The notes under the pieces were generated by a model that did no database searches, was not told the DNA's origin, and was given only the letters and a program-made list of their open reading frames with translations. A stretch of DNA of 64,000 nucleotides, taken from contig CAVUAC010000082.1 of NCBI GenBank assembly GCA_963739335.1, forward strand, positions 20,012-84,011, read 5' to 3'. How positions within the stretch are numbered: position 1 is the first letter of the stretch; each line of letters begins with the position of its first letter. This DNA comes from UBA9647 sp963739335. GTDB taxonomy: Bacteria; Bacteroidota; Ignavibacteria; UBA10030. A program made the translations under genes and the position numbers. This document shows positions 50,827 through 60,325 of this stretch, piece after piece.

Positions 50827-51278
50827 AGCATAGGAAGATTGAACGACTTCTGTCGGCCTTTGTCGACAGCGAGCTTGATGAAGCTCGGATGAAGTCGGTC
50901 CGAACGCATGTCGAGGAATGCGCCTCTTGCCAGCGGCGTTTGCAGGAGATGCGAGCGATCCGAGTCGGCATTCAGAGTGCAGCGACGGTTGTACTCCCCG
51001 ATAACTTCATCTTCTCGGTCCAGCGCGCTCTACGCCATGAGGAGGAAGAATACGTGACCTGGCTCGGGCCTGAGCGGTTTGCACGGAATGTCGTTGTCGC
51101 GTTGTGTGTACTTGTTTTTGTTGTCGTCGCGTTTGGAAGTTATCTCCAGCCGCAGCCGCAGATGGGGGTGGATCGCTATGTCAATGGTGAACTATCAGAT
51201 TCTGCAGCTCATGCTGTCCTCGGAAGTCAACAAGAGATCTCGAAAGATGACGTTGTTTTTGCCGCTCTCTCGAAATGA
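50823..51278 (+). CDS. zinc-finger anti-sigma factor
   Basis: A 151-residue membrane anti-sigma protein of the zf-HC2/ZAS type. The metal motif is HVEECASC (Hx3Cx2C) near residue 30-37. One transmembrane helix (about 90-107, VVVALCVLVFVVVAF) follows, and a short periplasmic tail ends the protein. It overlaps the sigma factor by 4 nt, the usual sigma/anti-sigma arrangement, and is predicted to hold the ECF sigma factor inactive at the membrane. The next gene overlaps its stop by ATGA. Confidence 0.9.
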   Translation: MKHRKIERLLSAFVDSELDEARMKSVRTHVEECASCQRRLQEMRAIRVGIQSAATVVLPDNFIFSVQRALRHEEEEYVTWLGPERFARNVVVALCVLVFVVVAFGSYLQPQPQMGVDRYVNGELSDSAAHAVLGSQQEISKDDVVFAALSK

Positions 51279-51673
51279 GGCGTGTTCCCATGGAACTCAA
51301 AACTAAGACTTTTGCATTCATCATCGCCAGCTTTCTTCTCGGCGGCATCGCAGGTGGATTCATCGGTAAGACCTATCTTACTGGACAGGGGGGCGGGCAT
51401 CGACCGACACGGGCTGAGATGCAAAAACATTTTGACGAGAGACTTAAGCTGGATAGCGCGCAGAGTGTGAGGGTGGATTCGATCCTTGAGGCATTTCGAC
51501 AGAATTTCAGCCAGGTCCAGAGCCAATACTGGGGATCATTCCGGGCGAAGCGTGATACATTGAGAATATCCATCCGAGCGCTGCTCACTGCTGATCAGAA
51601 CAAATTGTTCGATGATTATATCAAGGAAAGTGATCAGCGTGAGGCCAAGCGGCGTGAGGGTCCCGAGAGGTGA
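51275..51673 (+). CDS. Spy/CpxP-like periplasmic protein
   Basis: A protein of 132 residues (or 127 from the ATG at 51290). An N-terminal hydrophobic segment with Gly-rich FLLGGIAGGFIGK could be a membrane anchor. A helical, charged domain follows: RAEMQKHFDERLKLDSAQSV, FRQNFSQVQSQYWGSFRAK and DTLRISIRALLTADQNKLFD. This resembles the heavy-metal-resistance/Spy family of periplasmic chaperones or stress sensors. It forms a triple operon with the sigma and anti-sigma genes, so it is a candidate stress sensor or output. Specific ligands are unknown. Confidence 0.75.
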   Translation: MRRVPMELKTKTFAFIIASFLLGGIAGGFIGKTYLTGQGGGHRPTRAEMQKHFDERLKLDSAQSVRVDSILEAFRQNFSQVQSQYWGSFRAKRDTLRISIRALLTADQNKLFDDYIKESDQREAKRREGPER

Positions 51674-51925
51674 GCAGCTCTCGCAGTTCGCCGCGTTGCA
51701 GCGGGGCTGAAGATGGAAGGTCCGAGTCCGCGTGGGAAGGAGCCTTATCGATGTGCTTCTGTTGTACGGCGCAATTGCCGCCCCTGCCTTGAAGCAGCCT
51801 GCCATGAGAATTCAGCCTTCCTATGTCCGCGGAACTTTTTGTGGTCTCGGGTGTTAGTCAATTTGATGCCGAGCCTGCTTGGCGGACAGGTTCCGTGAAC
51901 GCCTTTTGAATCGGCTAGAGAAAGA

Positions 51926-52972
51926 ATGAAAAGAAAGATTGTTGTTCCGATTGTGATCGTTGTTGCATTGCTGGCGGTGGCTGCCTACAAGATCCTCAGC
52001 GACCGGCCGTCTTCCGAGATGCGTCGACAGAATATCCCGGCTGTCACTGTCGAGAAGCCGAAGCGAGAAAAGGTCACCCAGAGGATCCAGCTCACCGGCG
52101 ACGTCATACCTGTGCAGCAAGCCAGCATCTTCTCGAAAGTCAGTGGAACCCTGGACCGAATGTATGTTAACATTGGGTCAGCGGTCAAGTCCGGCCAGCT
52201 TCTGGCCCTGATCGACACGACAGAGCTCGTGCAGCAGTTCCAGCAGACTCAAGCGACGTACTACAACACACGTGCTTCCTATCAACGGACCAAAGAGTTG
52301 CTCGAAGGGAGTCTCGTCTCGAAGCAGGACCTCGACAATGCCGAGGCCACAATGAAAGTAGCGCTGGCAAATTACGACAACGCGAAAACGAGGCTGGGAT
52401 ATGCAAGGATCACTGCACCGTTCAGCGGCATCATTACGAAGCGGTTCATGGATCCGGGCGCCGTGGTCACGACGCCTACGAATGCAACGCTGTTTACATT
52501 GATGGATTATGACACTGTGAAGGTTGTTGTGAACATTCTGGAGAAAGATTTTCAGCTTGTCCATATCGGGACAAGGGCTGTGATCACAGTGGACGCGTTC
52601 CCAGGAAAAGAACACAGCGGTGTGCTTGCCCGTTTGAGCCAGGCCATTGATCTTTCCACTCGAACAATGACGGCCGAGATTGACATCCCGAACGCTAGTA
52701 TGCTCCTCAGGCCTGGCATGTACGCGAACGTTCTACTTCTCGTGGCGGAGCGTCCTCACCAAATCACAGTTCCCACCCAAGCGCTGCTCCGCGATGATGC
52801 CGGCTTTTACGTTTACGCTGCCAAGGACAACTCAGCTCACCGCATGAATGTGAACATCGGCGTTGAGCAAGGGGGAAGAACTGAGATTCTCGATGGGCTC
52901 CAGGATGACCAAGACGTGATCATCATGGGTCAGCAGCTCGTCAAGGATGGCGGGCCGGTCAAAGTCCAATAA
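51926..52972 (+). CDS. RND efflux periplasmic adaptor (membrane fusion protein)
   Basis: A HlyD/AcrA-like adaptor of 348 residues. The N-terminal membrane anchor (about residues 5-20) is followed by a lipoyl-like half (VIPVQQASIFSKVSGTLDRM, GSAVKSGQLLALIDTTEL), a coiled-coil hairpin (about 100-140), the second half (RLGYARITAPFSGIITKRF) and a beta-barrel domain ending at VKVQ. It connects the RND pump to an outer membrane channel. The permease gene starts 16 bp downstream. An outer membrane TolC partner is not in this window. The 252-bp gap before it holds no convincing gene. Confidence 0.93.
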   Translation: MKRKIVVPIVIVVALLAVAAYKILSDRPSSEMRRQNIPAVTVEKPKREKVTQRIQLTGDVIPVQQASIFSKVSGTLDRMYVNIGSAVKSGQLLALIDTTELVQQFQQTQATYYNTRASYQRTKELLEGSLVSKQDLDNAEATMKVALANYDNAKTRLGYARITAPFSGIITKRFMDPGAVVTTPTNATLFTLMDYDTVKVVVNILEKDFQLVHIGTRAVITVDAFPGKEHSGVLARLSQAIDLSTRTMTAEIDIPNASMLLRPGMYANVLLLVAERPHQITVPTQALLRDDAGFYVYAAKDNSAHRMNVNIGVEQGGRTEILDGLQDDQDVIIMGQQLVKDGGPVKVQ

Positions 52973-52987
52973 GGTCATTGCGTCTCT

Positions 52988-55900
52988 ATGTGGCTAACAC
53001 GTCTCGCTCTTAAATACCCAATCTCCACTTTCCTTATCGCCGTCACCATTTTGGTCTTGGGATTCGTGTCGTTCCAGCAACTCCCGATTGACCTTCTTCC
53101 CAACATCTCGATACCGGTTGTCACGACAGTGTGTTTCTATCCCGGGGCGGGCCCTCTGGATATGGAGCAAACCGTCACGACGATCATAGAACGCTCTGTC
53201 AGTTCCGTGAACGACGTGGACTATATCCAGTCCTCGACTCGTGAGGGGGTCTCCAACATCCGGGTGAATTTCATCTGGGACGCCAATGTTGATGTCGGGC
53301 TCGTTGATGTCGTGCAGCGAGTCAACAGGGTGATCAACCAGCTTCCGACGGGTGTAACGCTCCCGACGGTCCTCCGATTTGACATCAACTCGATTGCCGT
53401 ATGCAACATCGCAGTCTCTGGAGACATGGACGAGCGTGATTTGTACGATTTGGCATTCAATGTGATCGAGCCCCAGATCGAGCACCTTTCGGGCGTCGCG
53501 TCAGCGCAAGTCATTGGCGGTCGCATTCGAGAGATCCATGTCGTTGTTGACCGAGAGCGCCTCGAGGCACTGCATCTGCCAGTTCAGAGCGTCCTCGATG
53601 CCATAGCAAACTCCAATCTAATCATCCCTTCGGGAGACCTGCGCACAGGTGTCTTCGACTATGCCCTGAAAACGGAGAGCCGGTTCAACGTCGTGAAACC
53701 GATGCAGGACATCGTTCTTCGCATCGTGAACGGTGTTGCGATCCGCATCAAGGATATCGCTCGTGTCGAGGATAGTTACCAGGAGCAAACAGAGCTCGTC
53801 CGAATCAACGGCAAACCGGGACTCACATTGCGCGTTCAGAAGCTGGCAGCGGCAAATACAATCAATGTCGTTGACAATATTCTCAGAGCGATGCCGAATC
53901 TTGTGGGGATTCCGCAGAGCGTCCAGTTAAGGATGACGTTTGACCAGTCGCTTTATATTCGTCAGACTATTGCAGGACTGCAGCGAGAAGCGTTGCTTGG
54001 CGCTGTGCTCGCGATGCTCATCATCATGATATTCCTGCGCAATGTACGGGGGACCTTGATCATCCTGGTGGCGATCCCACTCTCCATCCTTATCACCTTC
54101 ATTTGGTTCCGTTTTGGGAATGCGACGCTCAACATCATGACCTTTGGCGGGCTGGCGTTGGCGGTTGGACGCCTTGTCGATGACTCGATCGTAGAGCTGG
54201 AGGCGATCTCGCGCCATTACAATGAGCGAAAGGAGGGCCTCACGAAACTGCAGGCAACGCTTGATGCGGCACGTGAAGTGGCTGGTCCAATTTTCATTTC
54301 TACTCTGTCGACGGTGATCGTGTTTTTGCCGATAGTATTCCTGACAGGAATAGCGAAGCTCCTTTTTATCCCGTTGACCGTCACGATCGCCGTAGCGTTG
54401 TTTGGCTCGTTTTTCATTTCGCGGACGGTCACGCCTCTGATGTGCATGCAGTACCTCCCGCCGGAAAAACTCATGGACCGCGATTCAAGGAAACTCTCCG
54501 ACCGTATTCGCGTCAAGGCGCATGACGCGATCGATGCGATCGATTCCTGGTATGAACGCTGGTTGCGTTGGGCACTCGATCATCGCCGGCTGGTTATCGG
54601 GACGATCATCGTCATCGCCGTGGTCTCCGTGGGACTGATCAAATTCATTGGGACGGAATTCTTCCCGGATCAGGACGAAGGACAATTTAGTCTCACGATC
54701 AAACTCCCGGTTGGTACACGCGCAGAGGAGACAGACAAAGCCATTCGGAAGATCGAGCAGATCCTGCAACAGAACATCCCCGAGATCAGCGCCATCATCT
54801 CCGACATCGGAATTCCTTCATCACGGAGCGGAAGCATCGGCAATCGGAATTCAGGCAGCCACGCCGCAAATCTGCAAGTTGCTCTCGTCCCGCCTGAACA
54901 ACGAAAGAGAAGCGTGTTTGAAATCATTCGGGACATTCGGCCGAAGGTGTCATCTATACCGGGGATACAGGTTTTCATCAATCCGGGAGGGTTCTTGCGA
55001 TTTCTGTTGAACTTTGGGTCGAACGCCCCAATCGACGTGGAAGTCCGCGGCTATGATCTGGCAACCGGCTCAGCACTCGCAGCAGACGTCGCAGCAGTCG
55101 TCCGTACAACGCCCGGAGCAGTGGATGTCCAAATCAGTCGCGACAATAATCTACCTGAACTGAGAATCAAGATTGACAGGGATAAGGCGGGTGTCCTCGG
55201 TATTAGTGCAGCTCAAGTTTCGAACACGATTAATACATGCATCAACGGGGCCGTCGCATCCCTGTTCACGGATCCCAAGACCGGAAACCAGTATAACATT
55301 CTCGTACGGTTGAGCGAAGACTACCGGTCCCATATTGATGATCTGAGGAATATCGTTCTGACCTCCGTCGGTGGCCAGCAGGTCTTGCTGGGAAATGTTG
55401 CAACTATCGAAAAGGAGGCCTCACCTGTTCAAATCGACCGAAAACAGCAGCAAAGAATTGTTGATGTGACGGCGAATGTTAGCGGCCGCGACTTGGGCAG
55501 TGTGGCAACAGAAATTCGGGATAAACTGCAAAAGCTCAACATCCCCCAGGGCTTTGAGCTGAGGCTCAGTGGCAACGTGGAGCAGCAGGAGAAGACCTTC
55601 AGAGATCTCTTGCTCGCATTCTCGCTTGCCATCTTGCTGGTCTACGTGGTGATGGCATCGCAATTTCAGTCGCTGCTCGATCCTTTCATTATCATGTTCA
55701 CCGTTCCCCTTGGCATCGTGGGCGTATTCTGGATGCTCTTCCTGACAAACACAACCCTGTCGGTTACCTCTTTCCAGGGAGTGATCGTGATGGTGGGTAT
55801 CGTCGTCAGCAATGGAATCCTCCTTGTCGACTACACGAACCATATGCGTATGCGGGGGGTGGAGTTGCGCGAGGCTGTCGTACGTGCTGGCAGAACCCGA

Positions 55901-56125
55901 CTGAAGCCCATCCTCATGACTTCGCTGGCTACCGTTCTGGGGTTGATTCCTATGGCGATTGGTCTGGGGGGAGAGAAGACTCAAGCGCCCCTTGCCATCG
56001 CAGTCATAGGAGGACTGACCGTTTCGACGGTTTTGACGTTGTTCTTTGTTCCCTCATTGTATACGGTTTTTGAAGAACGATTCAAAAGAGAACTCCGTCA
56101 GCAGGACGATGGGCAGCCTGGATAA
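52988..56125 (+). CDS. RND multidrug/hydrophobe efflux permease
   Basis: A 1045-residue inner membrane pump of the HAE1-type RND family. The N-terminus has the typical FLIAVTILVLGFVSFQQLPI followed by LLPNISIPVVTTVCFYPGAG. The transmembrane Asp region is AVGRLVDDSIVELEAI, with the proton-relay Asp pair. The second half repeats the fold (FLRFLLNF, GNVEQQEKTFRDLLLAFSLA, VVMASQFQSLLDPFIIMFTV). It forms a complex with the adaptor encoded just before it. Substrates cannot be deduced. The neighbouring ECF sigma operon could regulate it, but they are separated by 252 bp. Confidence 0.95.
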   Translation: MWLTRLALKYPISTFLIAVTILVLGFVSFQQLPIDLLPNISIPVVTTVCFYPGAGPLDMEQTVTTIIERSVSSVNDVDYIQSSTREGVSNIRVNFIWDANVDVGLVDVVQRVNRVINQLPTGVTLPTVLRFDINSIAVCNIAVSGDMDERDLYDLAFNVIEPQIEHLSGVASAQVIGGRIREIHVVVDRERLEALHLPVQSVLDAIANSNLIIPSGDLRTGVFDYALKTESRFNVVKPMQDIVLRIVNGVAIRIKDIARVEDSYQEQTELVRINGKPGLTLRVQKLAAANTINVVDNILRAMPNLVGIPQSVQLRMTFDQSLYIRQTIAGLQREALLGAVLAMLIIMIFLRNVRGTLIILVAIPLSILITFIWFRFGNATLNIMTFGGLALAVGRLVDDSIVELEAISRHYNERKEGLTKLQATLDAAREVAGPIFISTLSTVIVFLPIVFLTGIAKLLFIPLTVTIAVALFGSFFISRTVTPLMCMQYLPPEKLMDRDSRKLSDRIRVKAHDAIDAIDSWYERWLRWALDHRRLVIGTIIVIAVVSVGLIKFIGTEFFPDQDEGQFSLTIKLPVGTRAEETDKAIRKIEQILQQNIPEISAIISDIGIPSSRSGSIGNRNSGSHAANLQVALVPPEQRKRSVFEIIRDIRPKVSSIPGIQVFINPGGFLRFLLNFGSNAPIDVEVRGYDLATGSALAADVAAVVRTTPGAVDVQISRDNNLPELRIKIDRDKAGVLGISAAQVSNTINTCINGAVASLFTDPKTGNQYNILVRLSEDYRSHIDDLRNIVLTSVGGQQVLLGNVATIEKEASPVQIDRKQQQRIVDVTANVSGRDLGSVATEIRDKLQKLNIPQGFELRLSGNVEQQEKTFRDLLLAFSLAILLVYVVMASQFQSLLDPFIIMFTVPLGIVGVFWMLFLTNTTLSVTSFQGVIVMVGIVVSNGILLVDYTNHMRMRGVELREAVVRAGRTRLKPILMTSLATVLGLIPMAIGLGGEKTQAPLAIAVIGGLTVSTVLTLFFVPSLYTVFEERFKRELRQQDDGQPG

Positions 56126-56178
56126 TCGTTCCGGCTGAAACCACCCTCCTTAGAATACACCCGACGAAGAGACCTTTC

Positions 56179-56207
56179 TTGCTTACGCGGACGACGTTTC
56201 CTATATT
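56179..56207 (+). promoter_or_regulatory. promoter of the carboxyltransferase gene
   Basis: TTGCTT (56179-56184), a 17-bp spacer, then TATATT (56202-56207), about 60 bp before the start at 56270. Confidence 0.6.
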
Positions 56208-56269
56208 CGTTTGTCGCGTGAGCTTCTCACGTGTTCTACGACGTTTTTCCCCAACCGGATAGGAAAATT

Positions 56270-57817
56270 ATGGGCACTGACAAGATCCAGCACTTGCACG
56301 CGGAGCGCGAGAAAGCACTTCAGGGCGGAGGGGCAAAGAGGATTGAAGAACAACACAAGAAGGGGAAACTGGCGGCCCGGGAGCGGATTGACCTCCTCCT
56401 CGACAAGGGAAGTTTTGAAGAGATCGGGATGTTTGTCCGGCATCGGTCCACAGATTTCGGACTCGACAAGCAGAAGATTCTGGGCGACGGTGTGGTGACC
56501 GGCAGGGGGACGATTGACGGACGGCAGGTCGTCGTATACAGTCAGGATTTCACCGTGTTCGGCGGCTCACTATCAGAGGCGCATGCCGAGAAAATCTGTA
56601 AGATCATGGACCTGGCATTGAAGCTCGGCGTTCCTGTGATCGGCCTCAACGACTCTGGAGGAGCGCGTATCCAGGAAGGGGTCGTGAGCCTTGGCGGCTA
56701 CGCAGACATCTTTCTTCGCAACACGCTTGCGTCAGGGGTCGTTCCTCAGATCTCCGCAATCCTTGGACCGTGTGCGGGCGGAGCCGTCTATTCTCCGGCT
56801 ATCACGGATTTTGTGTTTATGGTGAAGAATACCAGCTATATGTTCGTCACAGGACCCAACGTGGTGAAGACAGTCACTCATGAAGATGTGACATTTGAGG
56901 AACTCGGCGGAGCAGTGACACACGCGACAAAGAGCGGCGTAGCCCATTTCGCTAGTGAAAATGAGATCGAGTGCCTCCGTGCGATCCGAAGGCTCATGAG
57001 CTATCTCCCTTCGAACAATCTCGATGACCCGCCAGGAGCGGCCTCATCAGACGATGCCCAGCGGATGGAGAAGGATCTGGACAGCATCGTGCCTGAGAAT
57101 CCGAACAAGCCGTACGACATGAAGGATGTCATCGGCAAGGTTGTTGACAACGGCGAGTTTTTCGAAGTCCAGGAGCTGTACGCGCAGAATCTCATTGTTG
57201 GCTTTGCACGGCTCGACGGTATGTCAGTGGGAATTGTGGCGAACCAGCCTTCGGTGCTGGCGGGCGTTCTGGACATCGATGCGTCGATCAAGGGAGCACG
57301 ATTTGTGCGGTTCTGCGATGCCTTCAATATTCCTCTCGTCGTGTTTGAAGACGTCCCTGGATTCCTGCCGGGCACAGATCAGGAGTGGAGGGGGATCATC
57401 AAGAACGGCGCAAAGCTCCTTTATGCGTTTTGTGAAGCGACAGTCCCACGTCTCACGGTCATTACGCGCAAAGCCTATGGTGGGGCGTATGACGTGATGA
57501 ACTCCAAGCATATACGAGGGGATGTGAATCTTGCCTGGCCCAGCGCAGAGATTGCAGTGATGGGTCCAAAAGGGGCCGTGGAGATCATCTTCCGCAAGGA
57601 AATCGAGCAAGCTCACGACAAAGAACAGGCAACAGAGAAGAAAGTCAACGAGTATCGGGAGAAGTTCGCCAATCCGTATGTGGCTGCCGAACGAGGCTAC
57701 ATTGATGAAGTCATCATACCGAGTGAGACAAGGCCAAAGCTGATCAGTGCGCTACGATTTCTGGAGAACAAGGTTGACTCAAATCCGAAGAAAAAACATG
57801 GCAACATCCCTCTCTGA
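56270..57817 (+). CDS. pccB: acyl-CoA carboxylase carboxyltransferase subunit
   Basis: A 515-residue carboxyltransferase of the PccB/MmdA type that moves CO2 from carboxybiotin to propionyl-CoA, methylmalonyl-CoA or a related acyl-CoA. The start MGTDKIQHLHAEREKALQGG at 56270 has AGGA just upstream. An oxyanion-hole loop is at SGGARIQEGVVSLGGYADIF and a second at FEDVPGFLPGTDQEWRGII. GPCAGGAVYSPAITDFVFMV is the acyl-CoA site, and PKGAVEIIFRKEI is near the end. No biotin carboxylase or biotin carrier gene is adjacent, so the exact substrate (propionyl-CoA versus a decarboxylase complex) is open. Confidence 0.92.
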   Translation: MGTDKIQHLHAEREKALQGGGAKRIEEQHKKGKLAARERIDLLLDKGSFEEIGMFVRHRSTDFGLDKQKILGDGVVTGRGTIDGRQVVVYSQDFTVFGGSLSEAHAEKICKIMDLALKLGVPVIGLNDSGGARIQEGVVSLGGYADIFLRNTLASGVVPQISAILGPCAGGAVYSPAITDFVFMVKNTSYMFVTGPNVVKTVTHEDVTFEELGGAVTHATKSGVAHFASENEIECLRAIRRLMSYLPSNNLDDPPGAASSDDAQRMEKDLDSIVPENPNKPYDMKDVIGKVVDNGEFFEVQELYAQNLIVGFARLDGMSVGIVANQPSVLAGVLDIDASIKGARFVRFCDAFNIPLVVFEDVPGFLPGTDQEWRGIIKNGAKLLYAFCEATVPRLTVITRKAYGGAYDVMNSKHIRGDVNLAWPSAEIAVMGPKGAVEIIFRKEIEQAHDKEQATEKKVNEYREKFANPYVAAERGYIDEVIIPSETRPKLISALRFLENKVDSNPKKKHGNIPL

Positions 57818-57858
57818 CACACGTTGGATCACGTTCGACCCATGTTTTCCGTAACTCG

Positions 57859-57887
57859 TTGATTCTCTCTCGATTTTATGCTATCTT
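57859..57887 (+). promoter_or_regulatory. promoter of the MltD-like gene
   Basis: TTGATT (57859-57864), a 17-bp spacer, then TATCTT (57882-57887), continuing TTAAAG. It lies about 35 bp before the GTG start. Confidence 0.6.
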
Positions 57888-57920
57888 TAAAGAGTTACTT
57901 CCTCCTACATTGCGAATACG

Positions 57921-60294
57921 GTGCCGATGAAGCAGTTCCTACTAGGGGTCTTATGTCTTCTGATGGTCAGTTGTTCCTCTGAGCGCTCGACTCGTGGGGA
58001 TGAGACCCTTGCCCGCATTGAGAAGATAACAAAACAAACCGCTCCTCCATCTGACACAATTCCCTCTTCTCCTCAATCCAAACCCGTTGCATCCAAGGAT
58101 AGCACATCTTGGCCGGATTCACTGGCTGTTGGCGTCAACGGGGTAGCGGACACCCTCGAAACGGAATCCGTTCTCATTTCTCGGGGTCTTGAGCTTGCTC
58201 GACAACACTACGTAGCCGCGCTGGCAGCCCAGGAAGCAGGAGATTCCACCCAGGCTGTTCCGGAATTCGAGAATGCGATCAGAATCCTGGAGGAGTTGCA
58301 GTACTATGACATCGAGGGGAACAAGGACTTCATTGACCTGGACCGCAACGTCATCGACGATTACAAGAAGTACATCTCCACGCACAGCGATCTTGGACGA
58401 TCTGCCTCTGATTTTGCGTTGCTCGAGAACCTGAGCAACGACATCGAGAAGTCGGGCGGGGCGAAGGTTGAGATTCCGACGAATGAAATTGTCGGCACGA
58501 CGGTTCCCTTGACCTACAATGACTATGTGGAGCGCGCCGTCAGCTTTTTCATGAACCGGGGGCGCGACCACTTTGAACGCTGGCTCTACCTCGCAGGCAA
58601 GTATTTCCCGACGATGAAGAGAATCTTCCGGGAAGAAGGAGTCCCGGAGGAACTTGTGTATCTTTCGATGGCTGAAAGCGGCCTTCGGCCCGATGCCCAA
58701 TCATGGGCGAAGGCTGTTGGGCTCTGGCAGTTTGTGCGGGCGACGGGCAATCTCTACGGACTGAGGACGACGTTCTGGTACGATGAGCGACGGGATTATG
58801 AAAAGTCGACCCGCGCGGCTGCACGGCACATGAAGGACCTTTTCTCAGAGCTGGGGGATTGGAATCTGGTGCTCGCGTTGTACAATGCTGGTGCCGGAAG
58901 GGTCTATAGGGGAATCCGGCGCAGCGGGAAAATCGATTACTGGGAAATGCGCAGATACCTGCCGCGCCAAACGCGCAACTACGTTCCTCAGTTCATCGCC
59001 GTTGCCCGGATGGCAATGGAGCCGGAGAAGTACGGCTTCAACGTGAAGCCTGCCGATCCGTTGCAGTATGATGTAGTTCTCATCAATGATTGCGTGGACC
59101 TCAGGGTGCTGGCGAAATGTGCGGGGACTGAGGTCGAGATCCTGCAAGAGTTGAATCCTGAACTTCTCAGGGAATACACGCCGGCGGGAGTGACAGGCTA
59201 TCGACTTCGGATCCCGGTGGGCAAGAAGGATACCTTCGAAAAGAGCTACGCGCAGATCCCGGCTGACCAGAAAAAGCAGTGGGTTATGCACAAGGTGCGA
59301 AAAAGGGCAAACCCTGGCAAAGATCGCATCACAATATGGGGTTACCGCCTCGGTTCTGCGCGAAATCAACAATATCCATACAACTCGGGCTCTCAAAGTC
59401 GGAACATCGATAGCAATCCCCGTCTCGCCTGATGAAGTTGAGAATGACAAAGTGCCATTCGAGTATGACAAGAAGCTGGACAGGGTGATCTTTGGCAAGG
59501 GCAAAGACGCCGCTCTCGCCGCAGCGAAACCGGACGTCAGTCACAGTTCAAGATCTTCCAAGCGGGCATTGAAGGCACCACAGGGCAAACAACGGTTGGT
59601 TTATACTGTGAAGCGCGGCGATACTATTGGCCATATTGCTGAATGGTACGGGGTGCGGGCAAGCGACATACGCAATTGGAACAACGTCGGCTACGGAAGC
59701 CTGATCCAGGCCGGTGAAGAAATAGTGATCTGGGTCGATGCGAGTAAGTCCGCTCAGCTCAGGAAGATCGATGACATGACGTTTGCTCAGAAGCAAGATG
59801 TTGTGCGGAAAGAGGTTGGCAGCGGCGGGGATGCAAGCCATTCGGCAACTCCGGCAAAGGAAAATGACAATGGCCGCGGCTGGATCCAATACGTTGTCAA
59901 GGAAGGCGATGCCCTTGAGAAAATCGCGAAGGAGTACGGCGTCAGTGTCGGCGATTTGAGAACGTGGAATGGACTGCGCGGAAACAAGATCGTCATCGGA
60001 CAATCACTGGACATTTACAGTGAGCCCGAAGAGCGCACCAAGATCATTGCAACACCGGCTCCTGCTGTAAAGGCCGGTCCGAAATCAAAAAGCCCTGCTG
60101 CGAGCCCGAGCAAAGTTGTTGAGCAGACACACAAGGTGAAAAAGGGTGAAACTCTTTCGACCATTGCCCAGAAATTCGGTACAAGTGCAAAGGAATTGAT
60201 GCACTACAACAAACTCCGATCATCGAAGATCAGGGTCAATCAAGTGTTGAAGATCCCTGGCTCTTCTGGCGCCTCTGCGAGCAGCACACGCTGA
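57921..60294 (+). CDS. mltD: MltD-like lytic transglycosylase with LysM repeats, frameshifted
   Basis: A murein hydrolase lipoprotein of about 790 residues once one base is skipped. The signal ends in a lipobox (LCLLMVSCSS). The SLT domain is at about 210-380, with the catalytic Glu in LSMAESGLRPDAQSWAKAVG and YNAGAGRVYRGI. Frame 1 stops at 59432. Skipping one A in the AAAAA of 59300-59304 restores the first LysM (VRKGQTLAKIASQYGVTASV) and joins it to the reading that ends at 60294. Three more LysM repeats follow: VKRGDTIGHIAEWYGV, VKEGDALEKIAKEYGV and VKKGETLSTIAQKFGT. LysM binds peptidoglycan. GTG is at 57921 and ATG at 57927. Confidence 0.92.
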
Positions 60295-60304
60295 CCCTCA
60301 GTTC

Positions 60305-60320
60305 GGGAACAAACGTTCCC
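60305..60320. terminator. hairpin between convergent mltD and the ECF transporter operon
   Basis: GGGAAC and GTTCCC around an AAAC loop form a 6-bp stem in the 31-bp gap between convergent genes. No T-run follows on either strand, so the terminator call is weak. Confidence 0.35.
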
Positions 60321-60325
60321 ATCGA

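Noticed and set aside
51713..51898. A 61-codon open frame in the 252-bp gap before the RND adaptor gene
   Set aside because: It has no clear ribosome site, unnatural composition (many Arg, Cys and Pro) and no neighbour context.
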